Assembly (NCBI GenBank): GCA_019648995.1 | Contig: BLXT01007896.1 | Coordinates: forward strand, 859,113 to 894,347 | Origin: Plakobranchus ocellatus | Lineage: Eukaryota; Mollusca; Gastropoda; Plakobranchidae | DNA: 35,235 nucleotides | Reading direction: 5' to 3' | Made by a program: the position numbers and the translations under genes | Shown: positions 1 through 9,300 of the stretch, in pieces | Numbering within the stretch: the stretch's first letter is position 1 | How the letters are laid out: each line of letters starts with the position of its first letter | Notes under the pieces: model-generated | Seen by the model: the letters and a program-made list of their open reading frames with translations, nothing else | What the model was told of the DNA's origin: nothing | The model's database searches: none

Positions 1-170
1 AAAAAAAAAAATCATGGCAACAAACCCAACTAGAAAAGCAAAAGGATATGCTCATGGAATGAGTGATTTTCCTAGACATTGTTTAAGCTTGATTATTTAC
101 ATTGAAAAATTTACAGCAGGTTAAAGATGATATCGTAAAAATAACTAAACTATTTCAATTGTAATTTCAG
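1..170 (+). promoter_or_regulatory. 5' flank of gene 1: end of a putative 5'-UTR intron with 3' splice site flush against the ATG
   Basis: The segment ends in the pyrimidine-rich string TTGTAATTTCAG, with AG at 169-170 immediately before the ATG at 171. A branch-point-like ACTAAAC lies about 25 nt upstream. The stretch from about position 22 aligns closely with the 145 bases before gene 2 (10626-10771), so it belongs to the duplicated unit. Seen: the acceptor-like sequence and its repetition in front of all three genes. Inferred: an upstream non-coding exon is spliced to the coding exon. No upstream exon or promoter for gene 1 is visible; it probably lies outside the window. A trans-splice acceptor is an alternative that the sequence cannot exclude. 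Confidence 0.6.
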
Positions 171-2783
171 ATGGCATATAAAAGACGTCGCCATGTTTTC
201 ATCAAGTTGTTTATTGTAACATCATTTTTGCGCTGGTTTTGTAATGCCTATCTGCCACCAGATGTCTCAAATATACCAAAAGGTTCAACTGGATCCCGCA
301 GAAATACTAATCAAAAGAAGCTTTTGGATCATAAAATAGGCACCAAAGAAGAAGAATATCACCTGTCTGCCAGCTCTGTATCTGTTAAAGATTTAACCTC
401 CAGATTACAGATAAACATAAGTGCTTGCTCGAAACACAAAACGTCGTCTTGTTTGTCTGTGAAGAAAGAAAATGACTTGTTGAACCAGAGTCATACGTCT
501 GAGACAAGAGAAAGAAATAACAAACTAAACGTAAAAAGTTTCGATCATACCGTCCCTTTAGATAAGCCTACAAAATCATTGATCACTGAGAGTAATCACT
601 TTGACGCCGACGATAAACTTTCTTTGTTGTCTCAATTGACGCTGCCAAACAAAATGTCAGGAAATGTTTTTCAGGTCAAGCCGTGTTGTGCAACTGCACA
701 CAAGACTCGATTAAAGCGATTTTCTGATCAAGTGAGACACAGCTTTACCAAGGTTAATATAACTTTTGATTTTGATGAGAACATGGATAGCAGACTTGGC
801 ACACTTTTTGAATCAAAGAATAAGAGTGACTTCAATGGAACCGAGGAAGGGAACTCCATGAAAAATACACTGAGTTCCAACCAAGGTAGTGCTACAACAA
901 TATATGATGTCGATGATGACGAGTTTCTTACCTTTACCTGTGAAGGTCGCTGTGGTCAGAGAATGTCGTATCCATGTTCGTGCAGCGCTACTTGTGTTAT
1001 TTACGACAATTGCTGTGATAACATGACACAAGACTGCCCGCATCTCATGGATGAAGGTCGAGCCAAGTTTGAACAGATAAGAACAGCAGATATTATTTGT
1101 AATAAATATTTTATTTACACTGTAGTCTCCTGCCCGAAGCTAGGTGGACAGCAAGGAAGCATTGATAAAATTAATCTGTTAAATACCAGCGAGAAAATGT
1201 TGGAAATGAAACGAGGAAGTTTCAGCAACAATAACTTTTTTTTATCTAGTGTTAGCACAACAAGCAACACAGAACACATCATCGAGGTCAATACAACAAC
1301 CTCGAGAGCAACCATGAAAACAGAGCAAGCCTCGATATCACAAAGACTTACTGCAGCTCTTTCTGATGCACCAGTGACGGATGCTGATTCGGGGATCACT
1401 TTCATCAACAGGGCTGTATACGACTGCCACAATATGCCTGACGGCACTGCTTTGTCTTGGTCACTAAGGCTGAACTTTATCTTTGTAACTCCCACTGAGC
1501 TAGACGACTTCGACAGTGGCCAAGAGTTCAACGAATACAAACCTTACTTTAACAAAGAGGTCTTCAAATCTCACCTCTGTGGTCAAGAAATCAAAGACAA
1601 GTGTGGTCGTAGTGCCGATCTGAAAGACCTCGTTGACGTGTACGCAGAGAAATGTCAAAAGAGTAATGCAAAGGTTTTTCTATCCAGATATGTAAAAACG
1701 ATTTTCTATCGCAACAAATTCTGTGCTTTCTGCAATGGAAGAGGCCCCACTGAATTGCAACTATCATTTGCTAATCAGGTATTTTTCAGGACACCACATC
1801 TTCAGATCTTAATGTCTTTATCGAAATCAAAGATGTTCACTTTTGAAGTGACAAATGCCGAAAGTATAGGTGGCAGTATGCTACCATTGCCATGGTCTTA
1901 TGCAAACTGTTCGGTTATAAATGAAAATTCTATAAAAGTACCTTCAGATCCTGAGACAGCTGAGTCAGAGAGTCGAGTTGTATGCTCAGCCATTTGTCAT
2001 CACCCGAGTTTTACAGTCCGATCAGATGGAATCTGCAAGGCTCCTCACGAGGCACTACTGGCTATAGCAGACGACGGACTAGCCCCACTGTGTCCAGCCG
2101 CCATGACAGGCCTGGCTAAATTTGTCGCGTGTGGCCTGAAAGATGAAGTAGAAAGTCTTCGAAATGCGGATATCAGTTCAGAATCGGTATCAGTTATGTT
2201 TGATTCTAGTCTGAACAGAAATCTGTATGTTATAAAAATACAGGTAGCGTTACACAAAAGAAGTAGCGACATATTTTCAAGTTCCAATGAAAACAACGTT
2301 CAAAATATCTATCATGCAGCTCTCTTAGCGAAATCTTTTAAAAATTACCGGATAATGCAAAAGTTATGCTCACAGAAGAAAGAAGAAGCCAAGATGAAGG
2401 GTATTAAAGCAATCCGTACATCATCAGTTGAAGATTATGTCGAAAGCAGGAGTCTTCTGAATTTCTCACAGAGCATGGAAAAGCTTCGGGGCCGAAGAGT
2501 GGAAGGTGAAAATGAGACAACGGTGTGTCTAACTCCCGTTGACGGTGTAGCAAAGGCTGATCCAAATCTTCTCTATTGTATGGAAGACTCTGTATATGAA
2601 CGTGATTCAGAACTGATCAACAAGTTCAGCGATTCTCCCTGCTTCTCTTATCTAGACAACCTAGAGTCGCCTGGTAGCAACAGAGTTACCAAAACCATGG
2701 GAAACTATGGAGGCTTGCTGCAGTGGGCGCTATTTCTGGATGTCCTTGTGACAGGAATTTTTATAACCACTGAGTTCTTATAA
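171..2783 (+). CDS. SMB-domain, furin-site, surface/secreted protein, paralogue 1 (870 aa)
   Basis: Function unknown. Residues 1-26 form a signal-peptide-like start (basic KRRRH, then a hydrophobic stretch ending CNA). Residues 27-179 are a polar, variable pro-region. R180-L-K-R183 is a furin-type site before FSDQVR. Cysteines 257, 261, 269, 271, 275, 281, 282 and 289 give the C-x3-C-x7-C-x-C-x3-C-x5-CC-x6-C pattern of a somatomedin B domain, a small knottin found in vitronectin, ENPP enzymes and some invertebrate receptor ectodomains. Further on are YRNKFCAFC (513-521) and a very conserved block at 605-670 beginning CSAICHHP. The last 22 residues are hydrophobic but contain D857 and E868, so GPI anchoring or membrane insertion is uncertain. 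Many N-x-S/T sequons support secretion. The ATG is chosen because it abuts the acceptor AG at 169-170, starts a signal peptide and matches the paralogues. There are no introns in the coding part. Resemblance to ectodomains of molluscan SMB-containing family-B GPCR-like proteins is from memory; no 7TM region follows. Confidence 0.9.
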   Translation: MAYKRRRHVFIKLFIVTSFLRWFCNAYLPPDVSNIPKGSTGSRRNTNQKKLLDHKIGTKEEEYHLSASSVSVKDLTSRLQINISACSKHKTSSCLSVKKENDLLNQSHTSETRERNNKLNVKSFDHTVPLDKPTKSLITESNHFDADDKLSLLSQLTLPNKMSGNVFQVKPCCATAHKTRLKRFSDQVRHSFTKVNITFDFDENMDSRLGTLFESKNKSDFNGTEEGNSMKNTLSSNQGSATTIYDVDDDEFLTFTCEGRCGQRMSYPCSCSATCVIYDNCCDNMTQDCPHLMDEGRAKFEQIRTADIICNKYFIYTVVSCPKLGGQQGSIDKINLLNTSEKMLEMKRGSFSNNNFFLSSVSTTSNTEHIIEVNTTTSRATMKTEQASISQRLTAALSDAPVTDADSGITFINRAVYDCHNMPDGTALSWSLRLNFIFVTPTELDDFDSGQEFNEYKPYFNKEVFKSHLCGQEIKDKCGRSADLKDLVDVYAEKCQKSNAKVFLSRYVKTIFYRNKFCAFCNGRGPTELQLSFANQVFFRTPHLQILMSLSKSKMFTFEVTNAESIGGSMLPLPWSYANCSVINENSIKVPSDPETAESESRVVCSAICHHPSFTVRSDGICKAPHEALLAIADDGLAPLCPAAMTGLAKFVACGLKDEVESLRNADISSESVSVMFDSSLNRNLYVIKIQVALHKRSSDIFSSSNENNVQNIYHAALLAKSFKNYRIMQKLCSQKKEEAKMKGIKAIRTSSVEDYVESRSLLNFSQSMEKLRGRRVEGENETTVCLTPVDGVAKADPNLLYCMEDSVYERDSELINKFSDSPCFSYLDNLESPGSNRVTKTMGNYGGLLQWALFLDVLVTGIFITTEFL

Positions 2784-2878
2784 ACCTAATATTCAATTTC
2801 ATTACAGGACGAATTATATAATATTTGCTTCTCCAAGCAACCCAACGATTTTCCTGTTTCAGTTAGTTTCTTCTCTGT

Positions 2879-2884
2879 AATAAA
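2879..2884 (+). terminator. Polyadenylation signal of gene 1
   Basis: AATAAA lies 95 nt after the stop codon in the context CTCTGTAATAAAG. The same context recurs 65 nt after the stop of gene 2 (13459-13464), supporting a functional conserved 3' end. A GT-rich downstream element is not obvious. Confidence 0.6.
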
Positions 2885-5200
2885 GACAATTGCTTCACAA
2901 ATTAAAAAGTATCTAATTTAGCTACATATCAACAATTTGTCACTTTCTCAAATTCGATTATGTGATATTGCAAATTGTTGATAGAGTCGACTCTAATCAA
3001 CATATTCAATCTTAATCGATTGTGATTGTTGAGCAATTCATTTGAAAAGAATCAGTAAAATTTTACAGCAAATTCTTTCCAAATACGCTTTCATTTTGTA
3101 GTAAGCAAGCAATAGTATTTTAAATAGAAAACTGAAACCTGAACTGCTTTAAAAAAACTAACTTTAGGCTACAATGACAAAAAAAAGTGAAATGGGTGCT
3201 CTGAAAATTGCAGGTCACAGAGGACATTGATTATTTACACAAACACTTCTAACATGCAAAGAACATGTAAGATCAGGAGATTCGCTGAAACGCAAATTGT
3301 TAAAACTCTACAGGCATGTATTGTAGACTCAAGAAAACAGTGTGAATATATTGTTACTAGAATGGAACTTGAACTCTTATGTAGCACTTGCTACGTAACT
3401 TGCAATTTTCAAGATAAAAGAAGTAATAAAGAAAATACATCTAACATGCAATTTTAAGAAAATTGAATGGAAAATGAGGAATATACATGTAAGGGGCCAC
3501 ATTAAAAAGAATATGCATTTAAGAACGAACTTGCAATATGCAGGTAGAACGTGCACAATGAAAAGAAAAGCTTATATATGACCTAAAGATGATGATAAGC
3601 ACGCCGAATCATGACTGTAATGAAATCGGAAGCAGTTCTTTTAAAATGAAACGTTTTTTTTCTTCTTTGCATCGGATACGATTTCCTTAGAAATATGATC
3701 GAATATTTTCAGGACATAATCGTTACTAAGAATGAGCACCACAAAATAAGATCGTTATTTTTTTGCCAACTGCATTAAGCGCCGTCTATTTATATAAATA
3801 TCAAACACAAATTATTCTGCCTACTACAACATATATGAGCATAGGCCCATTCTTAATAAACGGAGATAATGTAAAGAAAAAATTATGCATCTCAATGAAA
3901 CGATTGTTTAGATTTCATCAAATACTCTATCTTTATTTAGTACAAATACAATCATGTAAACTGCTGTTCGGGCGAACGAAATTAATTTATGGTAAATTTA
4001 GATAAGAACAGTGATGCAAAGCATATCGTCTTATCTAGGATATCATCATGAATATGTCGAAAAGCAGATTTAGTCCGATATTTCTTAGTAATCTCACTTC
4101 CCGTACAATAAAGTGCAATAAAGTATCTTCAGATATTGTTCTTTTTGATGTAATGCAGATCCGGCTTAAAAAAAATGAATCCTCACACCCAGGTCTTGAA
4201 AGAAAGATATACCAAGTGCGGCACTTTGGGCGTTGAGGTTTATGAACCATCAATGATATCTCCAATGTGTGGCTCCCGCAAGAGCTGAGCCTCTAGTTGT
4301 AATATCAACATCTTGGATCCGCAGTAAAATTGATGAACATTTACTGTCTTTGTCTTAGTTCCATTCTATCACAAATTGGTAGGCCTAAGGTTCCTCTAGC
4401 CTTCCGATTTAGCCTTCTGGTTCTGAGCTGTAACCGTGACCTGCAAGAAAAATCCATGCACAAAATCAAAACTTATATTTCTTTAGTCGCATGTTCCATT
4501 CAAAGACCGGAAAGCATAACTTTTCAAACATAGTAGATATAAACTTAATATTTTTACAATATTGATAATAAAAGAATGAAACTTTAATCAAATGTTTCTC
4601 GTGAAAAGAAAATACGAAAACCTCTTCAATTACGCAGTCGCTATAAAAATGCGGCCATTTTGGATTTTGAGTTATAGTTCAAATTACTAAGATTTTGAAA
4701 GTTATCAAAAGGTTGACTTCAATTTTTAAAATGTTTTTATAGAATCGGTTTCTTAGCCATTACACCGTGACGTGCTCATATCCACTCACCAATAGCAGTT
4801 CAAGCGAAATTAGTTTAAAAATACACTTTGAGAAGATCGGCAAAAAACAGAAAAAAAATGAAAAAAAGCAAAAAAAAAATGATATTAATAAAAAGGTTCC
4901 ATCGAGTTTATTGTACCGAAATTTCCAATAACTCAAAATATACCTATTCGCACATAAGAAAGTTATCAGAAAATTAAAATTTATGTAATAGAAAAAACAA
5001 TGAAAAATATTGTGTGACAGAATGATTCCCTCACACCCCCTCCTCTCCCCTCTCCTTTTCCCTGCTCTATGAAGGACAAGCTTGAAACTTCGATTTAAGC
5101 TCAGCCCAACATCGAATGTGTTACATTTACTGACCATATTTACAGGTGTGGACATTTAAAGAGATCGAGAAATATAGAAATGTCTCTCGACGACATGTCC
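2885..5200. other. Gene-1 3' flank, non-coding, duplicated after gene 2
   Basis: No supportable gene; the open frames here are short and unsupported. Blocks align to the region after gene 2. 3400-3540 (ACATCTAACATGCAATTTTA and following) matches about 14045-14160. 4190-4330 (around GTGGCTCCCGCAAGAGCTGA) matches about 14810-14940. 5010-5200, ending in AAATGTCTCTCGA, matches about 16640-16810. A weaker match to the 3400-3660 segment lies after gene 3 at about 26840-27120. Together these define the repeat unit and show that it extends well beyond the coding exon. Confidence 0.65.

Positions 5201-5282
<82 letters not shown>
5201..5282. repeat. (GAT)n microsatellite, unit 1
   Basis: About 27 uninterrupted GAT triplets follow the motif AATGTCTCTCGACGACATGTCC. 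A (GAT)n tract occurs at the equivalent point of unit 2 (16828-16854, nine repeats), so this is one inherited microsatellite that has changed length. The long poly-Ile open frame on the minus strand is only a translation of the repeat. Confidence 0.95.
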
Positions 5283-5283
<1 letters not shown>

Positions 5284-6480
5284 CGATTGTCACGAATGGC
5301 TTTGTGCTGTTTAGAAATAGGTCTCTTTTAATTAGACTACAGAACACAAATCATTCCAACTGTTCTGAAAATTAAATTGAGGGAAACATTATTAATTATA
5401 TGAAAAACAATTTCAGACTAACAAGGTGACTTTTTATAGATATACAAATTCACAAACTCGGCCGTCTATCGCTCAGCAAGCTCCTCAAGAATCTGCAAAC
5501 AGATTATGGTCCCTTGCAGAATTTGAATGAAGCGAAATTTGAAAGTCCTAGGACAACGAGGAGAGCTTTAGTTTTACAATCATTTTTTTTATATTTGGAA
5601 TACATTAAAGAGAGCGAGACTGTTGGTGCAGATTTTTAAAGCTCACTTCAATAACTCTGTAACTCACACAGTTTAACATAGCTCAATGTTAAAGGCTTAC
5701 ATGTATAATGATTCACTATCTTTAAATATTGTTCAGTTTGCTTAATTAATGAGACTGCTACATTGGTCTACGTTGCAAAATGCGCTTCTATTTCTGGTGG
5801 TATTTTGTTACTCCTTGACGATTGTAGTTATTCTTGTATTGAAATAGTTTTCTAGTTTATTCCTCAATTACACACTTAAAGAGAATTACATGTTTGGCGA
5901 TTGGTCGTAACAAGTTCATGTTGTTTATACTAATAAATGATGCTGTATTGTTTACATATAATCTTTACAGGTATGTTATCAATATGATATCTTTGAACCA
6001 ATTTGTCACTTTATGTGATGTCAATTTCAAAAGTGCGGGCATGCGTCAATTTCTAAGTGCTTTCTATTCTTTAGTCTATTAAAAATAATTCATTATCACA
6101 GGCAGTGCTCCACTAGAACTAGAACTAAACAGCACTAAGATATTCATGACAAAGTGGTTTTGCAACAAAAACAATTATGTTTGATTTTTTTTCTATAACT
6201 ATTGCAAAGACGAAGCACGAAGACAAATCATTATTGATCGTTGAACAATCATTATAATTTCCTAAATCTAAACGAAGTGGGTTGTAGTGGTACTCTTGTT
6301 CCATCAATCGACGCAGTAAATCCAGAAGTAGATAAATCGTGAATATTCAGAACTGTACTGCCAGGTATGCAAAGGCTGTACTGCTACAAAATATCGACAC
6401 CGATCAAAATCTAAACTGTCACTAAAGCGCGTTTTGAGCAAATAACATTATTCATGTGTGACTGCTTGCAGGGAATGACA
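5283..6480. other. Intergenic stretch, no gene recognised
   Basis: AT-rich DNA with many stops in all frames and no coherent domain. The segment 6055-6145 (TTTCTATTCTTTAGTC, then CATTATCACAGGCAGTG) has a diverged match at about 29430-29515 downstream of gene 3, so it also belongs to the ancestral unit. Nothing else is recognisable. Confidence 0.5.
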
Positions 6481-6499
6481 TGTGTTAAACCATCATGGG

Positions 6500-7260
6500 A
6501 TCAAACAGAAGGTGGAGATTTCCTACTATCCCATTTGCGATGGTCTGATGTGGAAATTCGATTTTCTCAAAACTTATCTTTATTGATTGTCCACTAACGA
6601 GCAATCTAGGCTGTGCCAGCGCTTCACTAATAGTCTTCTTTCCCCTAACATGAAAAAAGGCGGGGGAGGCGGGGGGTATAAGTCACAAGAATAAAAAAAA
6701 TTTGCTCCATGTCAACTGTTTTATTATCTGTTCTGGTAGTACTGTGCACATTAAAAAAAGACGAAAGCATTAAGAGCCGAGATGAAATCAAACACCATCT
6801 CCTCAACTTGTGAGGAATCACCTTGCAGATGGCTCGTGAAGACTTGACAGGGCACACAAGAGACAGAAGCGCTACATCGACCGGGAGTCGAGAAACACTG
6901 TGATGGTGACAAAGTTTTGGCCCTAGAGCAAACTGACTGCAGCAAATTCTTCTTGTATGGGAAAGAATCGCTCGAGGTCCTTACAACTATTGGTATCAAC
7001 GACAACTGGATCAACATGAACATAGGGAGAGGAAGTTTATGCTAACCTTAAGGAGGACCAGGTCATCTACCCCATCGCCACAAACAACATCATCGACGAG
7101 GAGGTTTTGAGAAGTGGCAGGTCTGTGTAAGCTACGAGTCTCACTGTCCTGGATTAGTGACAAGAAATACCTGTTAGGATCACTTTGACTGTCACACTTT
7201 GTCTTTGGCAGGGGACTGGGCAGCAATGAAGACAGTGTTTTAGAACATAACATTAGTTGG
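6500..7260 (+). pseudogene. Ty3/gypsy-type integrase fossil, unit 1
   Basis: Shifting + frames retain landmarks of an LTR-retrotransposon integrase: YYPICDGLMWK near 6513-6545, matching the YHP.CNGLVER region of the catalytic core; then GDKVLALEQTDCSKF followed by LEVLTTIGINDNWIN at about 6905-7016, matching the C-terminal GPY/F module; then YANLKEDQVIYP at about 7038-7075. Stops and frameshifts separate the pieces, and the glutamate expected after NGLV is lost, so it is dead. No LTRs, primer-binding site, protease or reverse transcriptase were recognised. The homologous fossil in unit 2 (18656-19400) sits at the equivalent position, so the insertion predates the unit duplication. Confidence 0.7.
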
Positions 7261-7434
7261 AAGAATTCGTGGATTCAACCTCTTCATCTTCAGCGATTGC
7301 CTAAGACCATAGTAAAGTAGAATCACAGATCGGACTGACACTTCAATGCTTGCATACCAAAGCCCTAATATTTTAGGTAGGTTCGGTTGGACACGCTGAA
7401 GGAGCAGGAGATCCTGGGCGTCCTCGTGAAATGG

Positions 7435-7449
7435 CGATCTCAGCAAAGA

Positions 7450-7536
<87 letters not shown>

Positions 7537-7548
7537 TTGCTGAGATCG
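7435..7548. repeat. Microsatellite enclosed by a perfect 18-bp inverted repeat
   Basis: Left arm CGATCTCAGCAAAGATAT (7435-7452) and right arm ATATCTTTGCTGAGATCG (7531-7548) are exact reverse complements. Between them lie (ATCT)n to 7500 and (AT)n to about 7534. The structure would fold into a hairpin. It may be a small fold-back or MITE-like element, or a templated microsatellite rearrangement. No convincing immediately flanking target-site duplication was found, although AAATGG occurs just outside both arms at different spacing. Confidence 0.85.
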
Positions 7549-7575
7549 TCTCCAAATGGATAATTTATCCATCTC

Positions 7576-7640
7576 TTTCTGCTTCAATCTCTTCTATCTC
7601 TATCTCTATATTTCTCTCCCTCTCTCTCTCTCCCTCCTTC

Positions 7641-7673
<33 letters not shown>

Positions 7674-7690
7674 CTGTCCTTCAATTCCTT
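7576..7690. repeat. TC-rich pyrimidine tract, unit 1
   Basis: Imperfect (TC)n/(CTTT)n on the + strand follows the (TATC)n tract. The same order, (TATC)n then pyrimidine tract, recurs in unit 2 at 19610-19800. Open frames rich in Ser, Leu and Phe across it are low-complexity artefacts. Confidence 0.9.
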
Positions 7691-7945
7691 CCCCCCTCCT
7701 CCCCCAGGCTCTTCGTTTCATGTTCAAGCTTTCACTAATTTTTTTTCCAAGATAATTATTCTTAAAAAGCGCATACTGGTCACGCAGAAAGAGGATTCCT
7801 TATAAGAAAGAAGGAGATAAAGAAAGAGAGAGAGGACTTTTGAGAATTCTTAATAATTGTCACTGGTCAAAAATCTAGTGCAATCTCATATTATTCCTTA
7901 TTGCATACCGTATATAAATAAAAAGCAAGGATCATTTTTTTTAAT

Positions 7946-9070
7946 GAACAACAATTAGATAAGACCAACATATCAACTAAGATATAACTTCTCTCTTCGA
8001 AATAACGTCCGCTGGTGATTAAAAACAAAACAAAAACAAAAAACCAAACAAACAAACAAGTTTTGTTTTCAACGAAAGCACAACTTTTGTAACTTGCCTT
8101 GAGCTGAACTTTGATGTAACTAATGAACGCCCGTATATACGAGTAAATATTTAGCAAGAATCTTTTTTTTTTTTTTTAGATAGTATGCTCTGATCATTAT
8201 ATATAATGATGGTCATCAGAGATGATATCTACCAAGTATTATGTCGATACGATTTTTTTTCTTGGATTACATAAAAAAACAATTAGATAAGACTAACATA
8301 CCAACTAAAATATAACTTCTCTCTTCGAGATAATGCCCGCTGGTATTTAAAAAAAAACCAACATTTTTTTTCAACAAAAGCGCACAATTTTTAACTTGCC
8401 TTGAGCTGAACTTTGATGAAATTAATGATAGAATAACTCGACAAAATAGTTCGGATAAAATTACAGATTCTTTTTAATTAATTAATTTTTAATATTACAG
8501 CAAAGAACTATTTCTGCTCATGATTTGCCGACACAAACGTCTTATGTCGAAACGAGACACTTTTGTTTTTGTTTAAGTTATCAACCCCTAGATAAGGTCT
8601 AGTTAATTAAAACATAACTTCTCTTTTCAAGATAATGTAGGCTGATGATTTTAGAAAAAAAAGTATTTGTCAAAATAAAAGCAAACAATTTGTAATTTGC
8701 TTTGAGCTGAAATTTGATGAAACGAACGAATGAAAGAAGTATTGGATAAAATATTAGCTCCTTTTTAAATTTTTTTGACTTTTAATATCTCCGCAAAAAA
8801 AGTTTTGTCTGCCTTTTTTTTTGGCGGACAAAAACGTCGTTTGTCCAATTGAGTCACTTCTCTTTTTTTCCCTGGTTTATATTCCATCAACCCTTAGATA
8901 AGACCAATATTTAAAATTAAAATATAATTTTTCTCTTTGAGAGATGGAGGCTTATGATTAAAAAAATACATTTGTTTAAACAAAACTAATCACTTTAAGC
9001 CTTGAACAGCCAAAAAAAAAAGTACTTTTCCAATATCTTTTGCGGACAAAAACGTTTTACATTCATCAAA
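7946..9070. repeat. Four degenerate tandem copies of a ~305-bp satellite
   Basis: Copies are anchored by TTAGATAAG-like motifs at 7955, 8283, 8588 (CTAGATAAG) and 8894, a spacing of 328, 305 and 306. Each is followed by an ATAACTTCTCTCTTCGA-like block and then TTGCCTTGAGCTGAACTTTG (ends near 8114, 8416 and 8717; decayed in copy 4). Each also carries a GACAAAAACGT or GTCGAAACGA stretch near its end. A single diverged copy starts at 20701 in unit 2. The array ends just before the promoter candidate at 9143. Copies differ by many substitutions and indels, so the array is old. Confidence 0.8.
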
Positions 9071-9109
9071 AAAAGAACTATATACGCGCCACAACTGGCT
9101 ATTTGCAAA

Positions 9110-9300
9110 AATAATTAATCCGAATGCCGAGGGGGTTGGCACTATAAATATGACTGTCAGAGAGAGCACAGCGTAGACGAGCCTCGGAAATCAAGCTATT
9201 ATCCTCAACCTTTTTTGGAGAAAATTTTGTTGCAATCCAAGGTTATTATTCTACGATATTTTAACAGCTTTGAAGCGCCGAAACTTCTAAAAGTTTGTTT
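9110..9300 (+). promoter_or_regulatory. Candidate TATA promoter and first non-coding exon of gene 2
   Basis: TATAAATA at 9143-9150 is followed by GACTGTCAGAGAGAGCACAG and a block containing GAAATCAAGCTATTATCCTC. The corresponding segment of unit 2 (21100-21330) has the same octamer at the same place (21108-21115) and a recognisably similar downstream block, while surrounding sequence is more diverged. A start site near 9170-9180 would fit. A donor could be the GT after CTTCTAAAA at about 9292, aligned with a GT in unit 2, but this is weak. The intron to the acceptor at 10770 would be about 1.5 kb. Confidence 0.45.

Noticed and set aside
5156-5347. Poly-Ile open frame across the (GAT)n tract (minus strand)
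   Set aside because: Pure translation of a microsatellite; no codon-level conservation in the homologous tract.
7946-9070. Repeat array considered as a CRISPR-like array
   Set aside because: Units are about 305 bp, degenerate and directly tandem, with no short identical repeats and unique spacers, in an animal-type genome.
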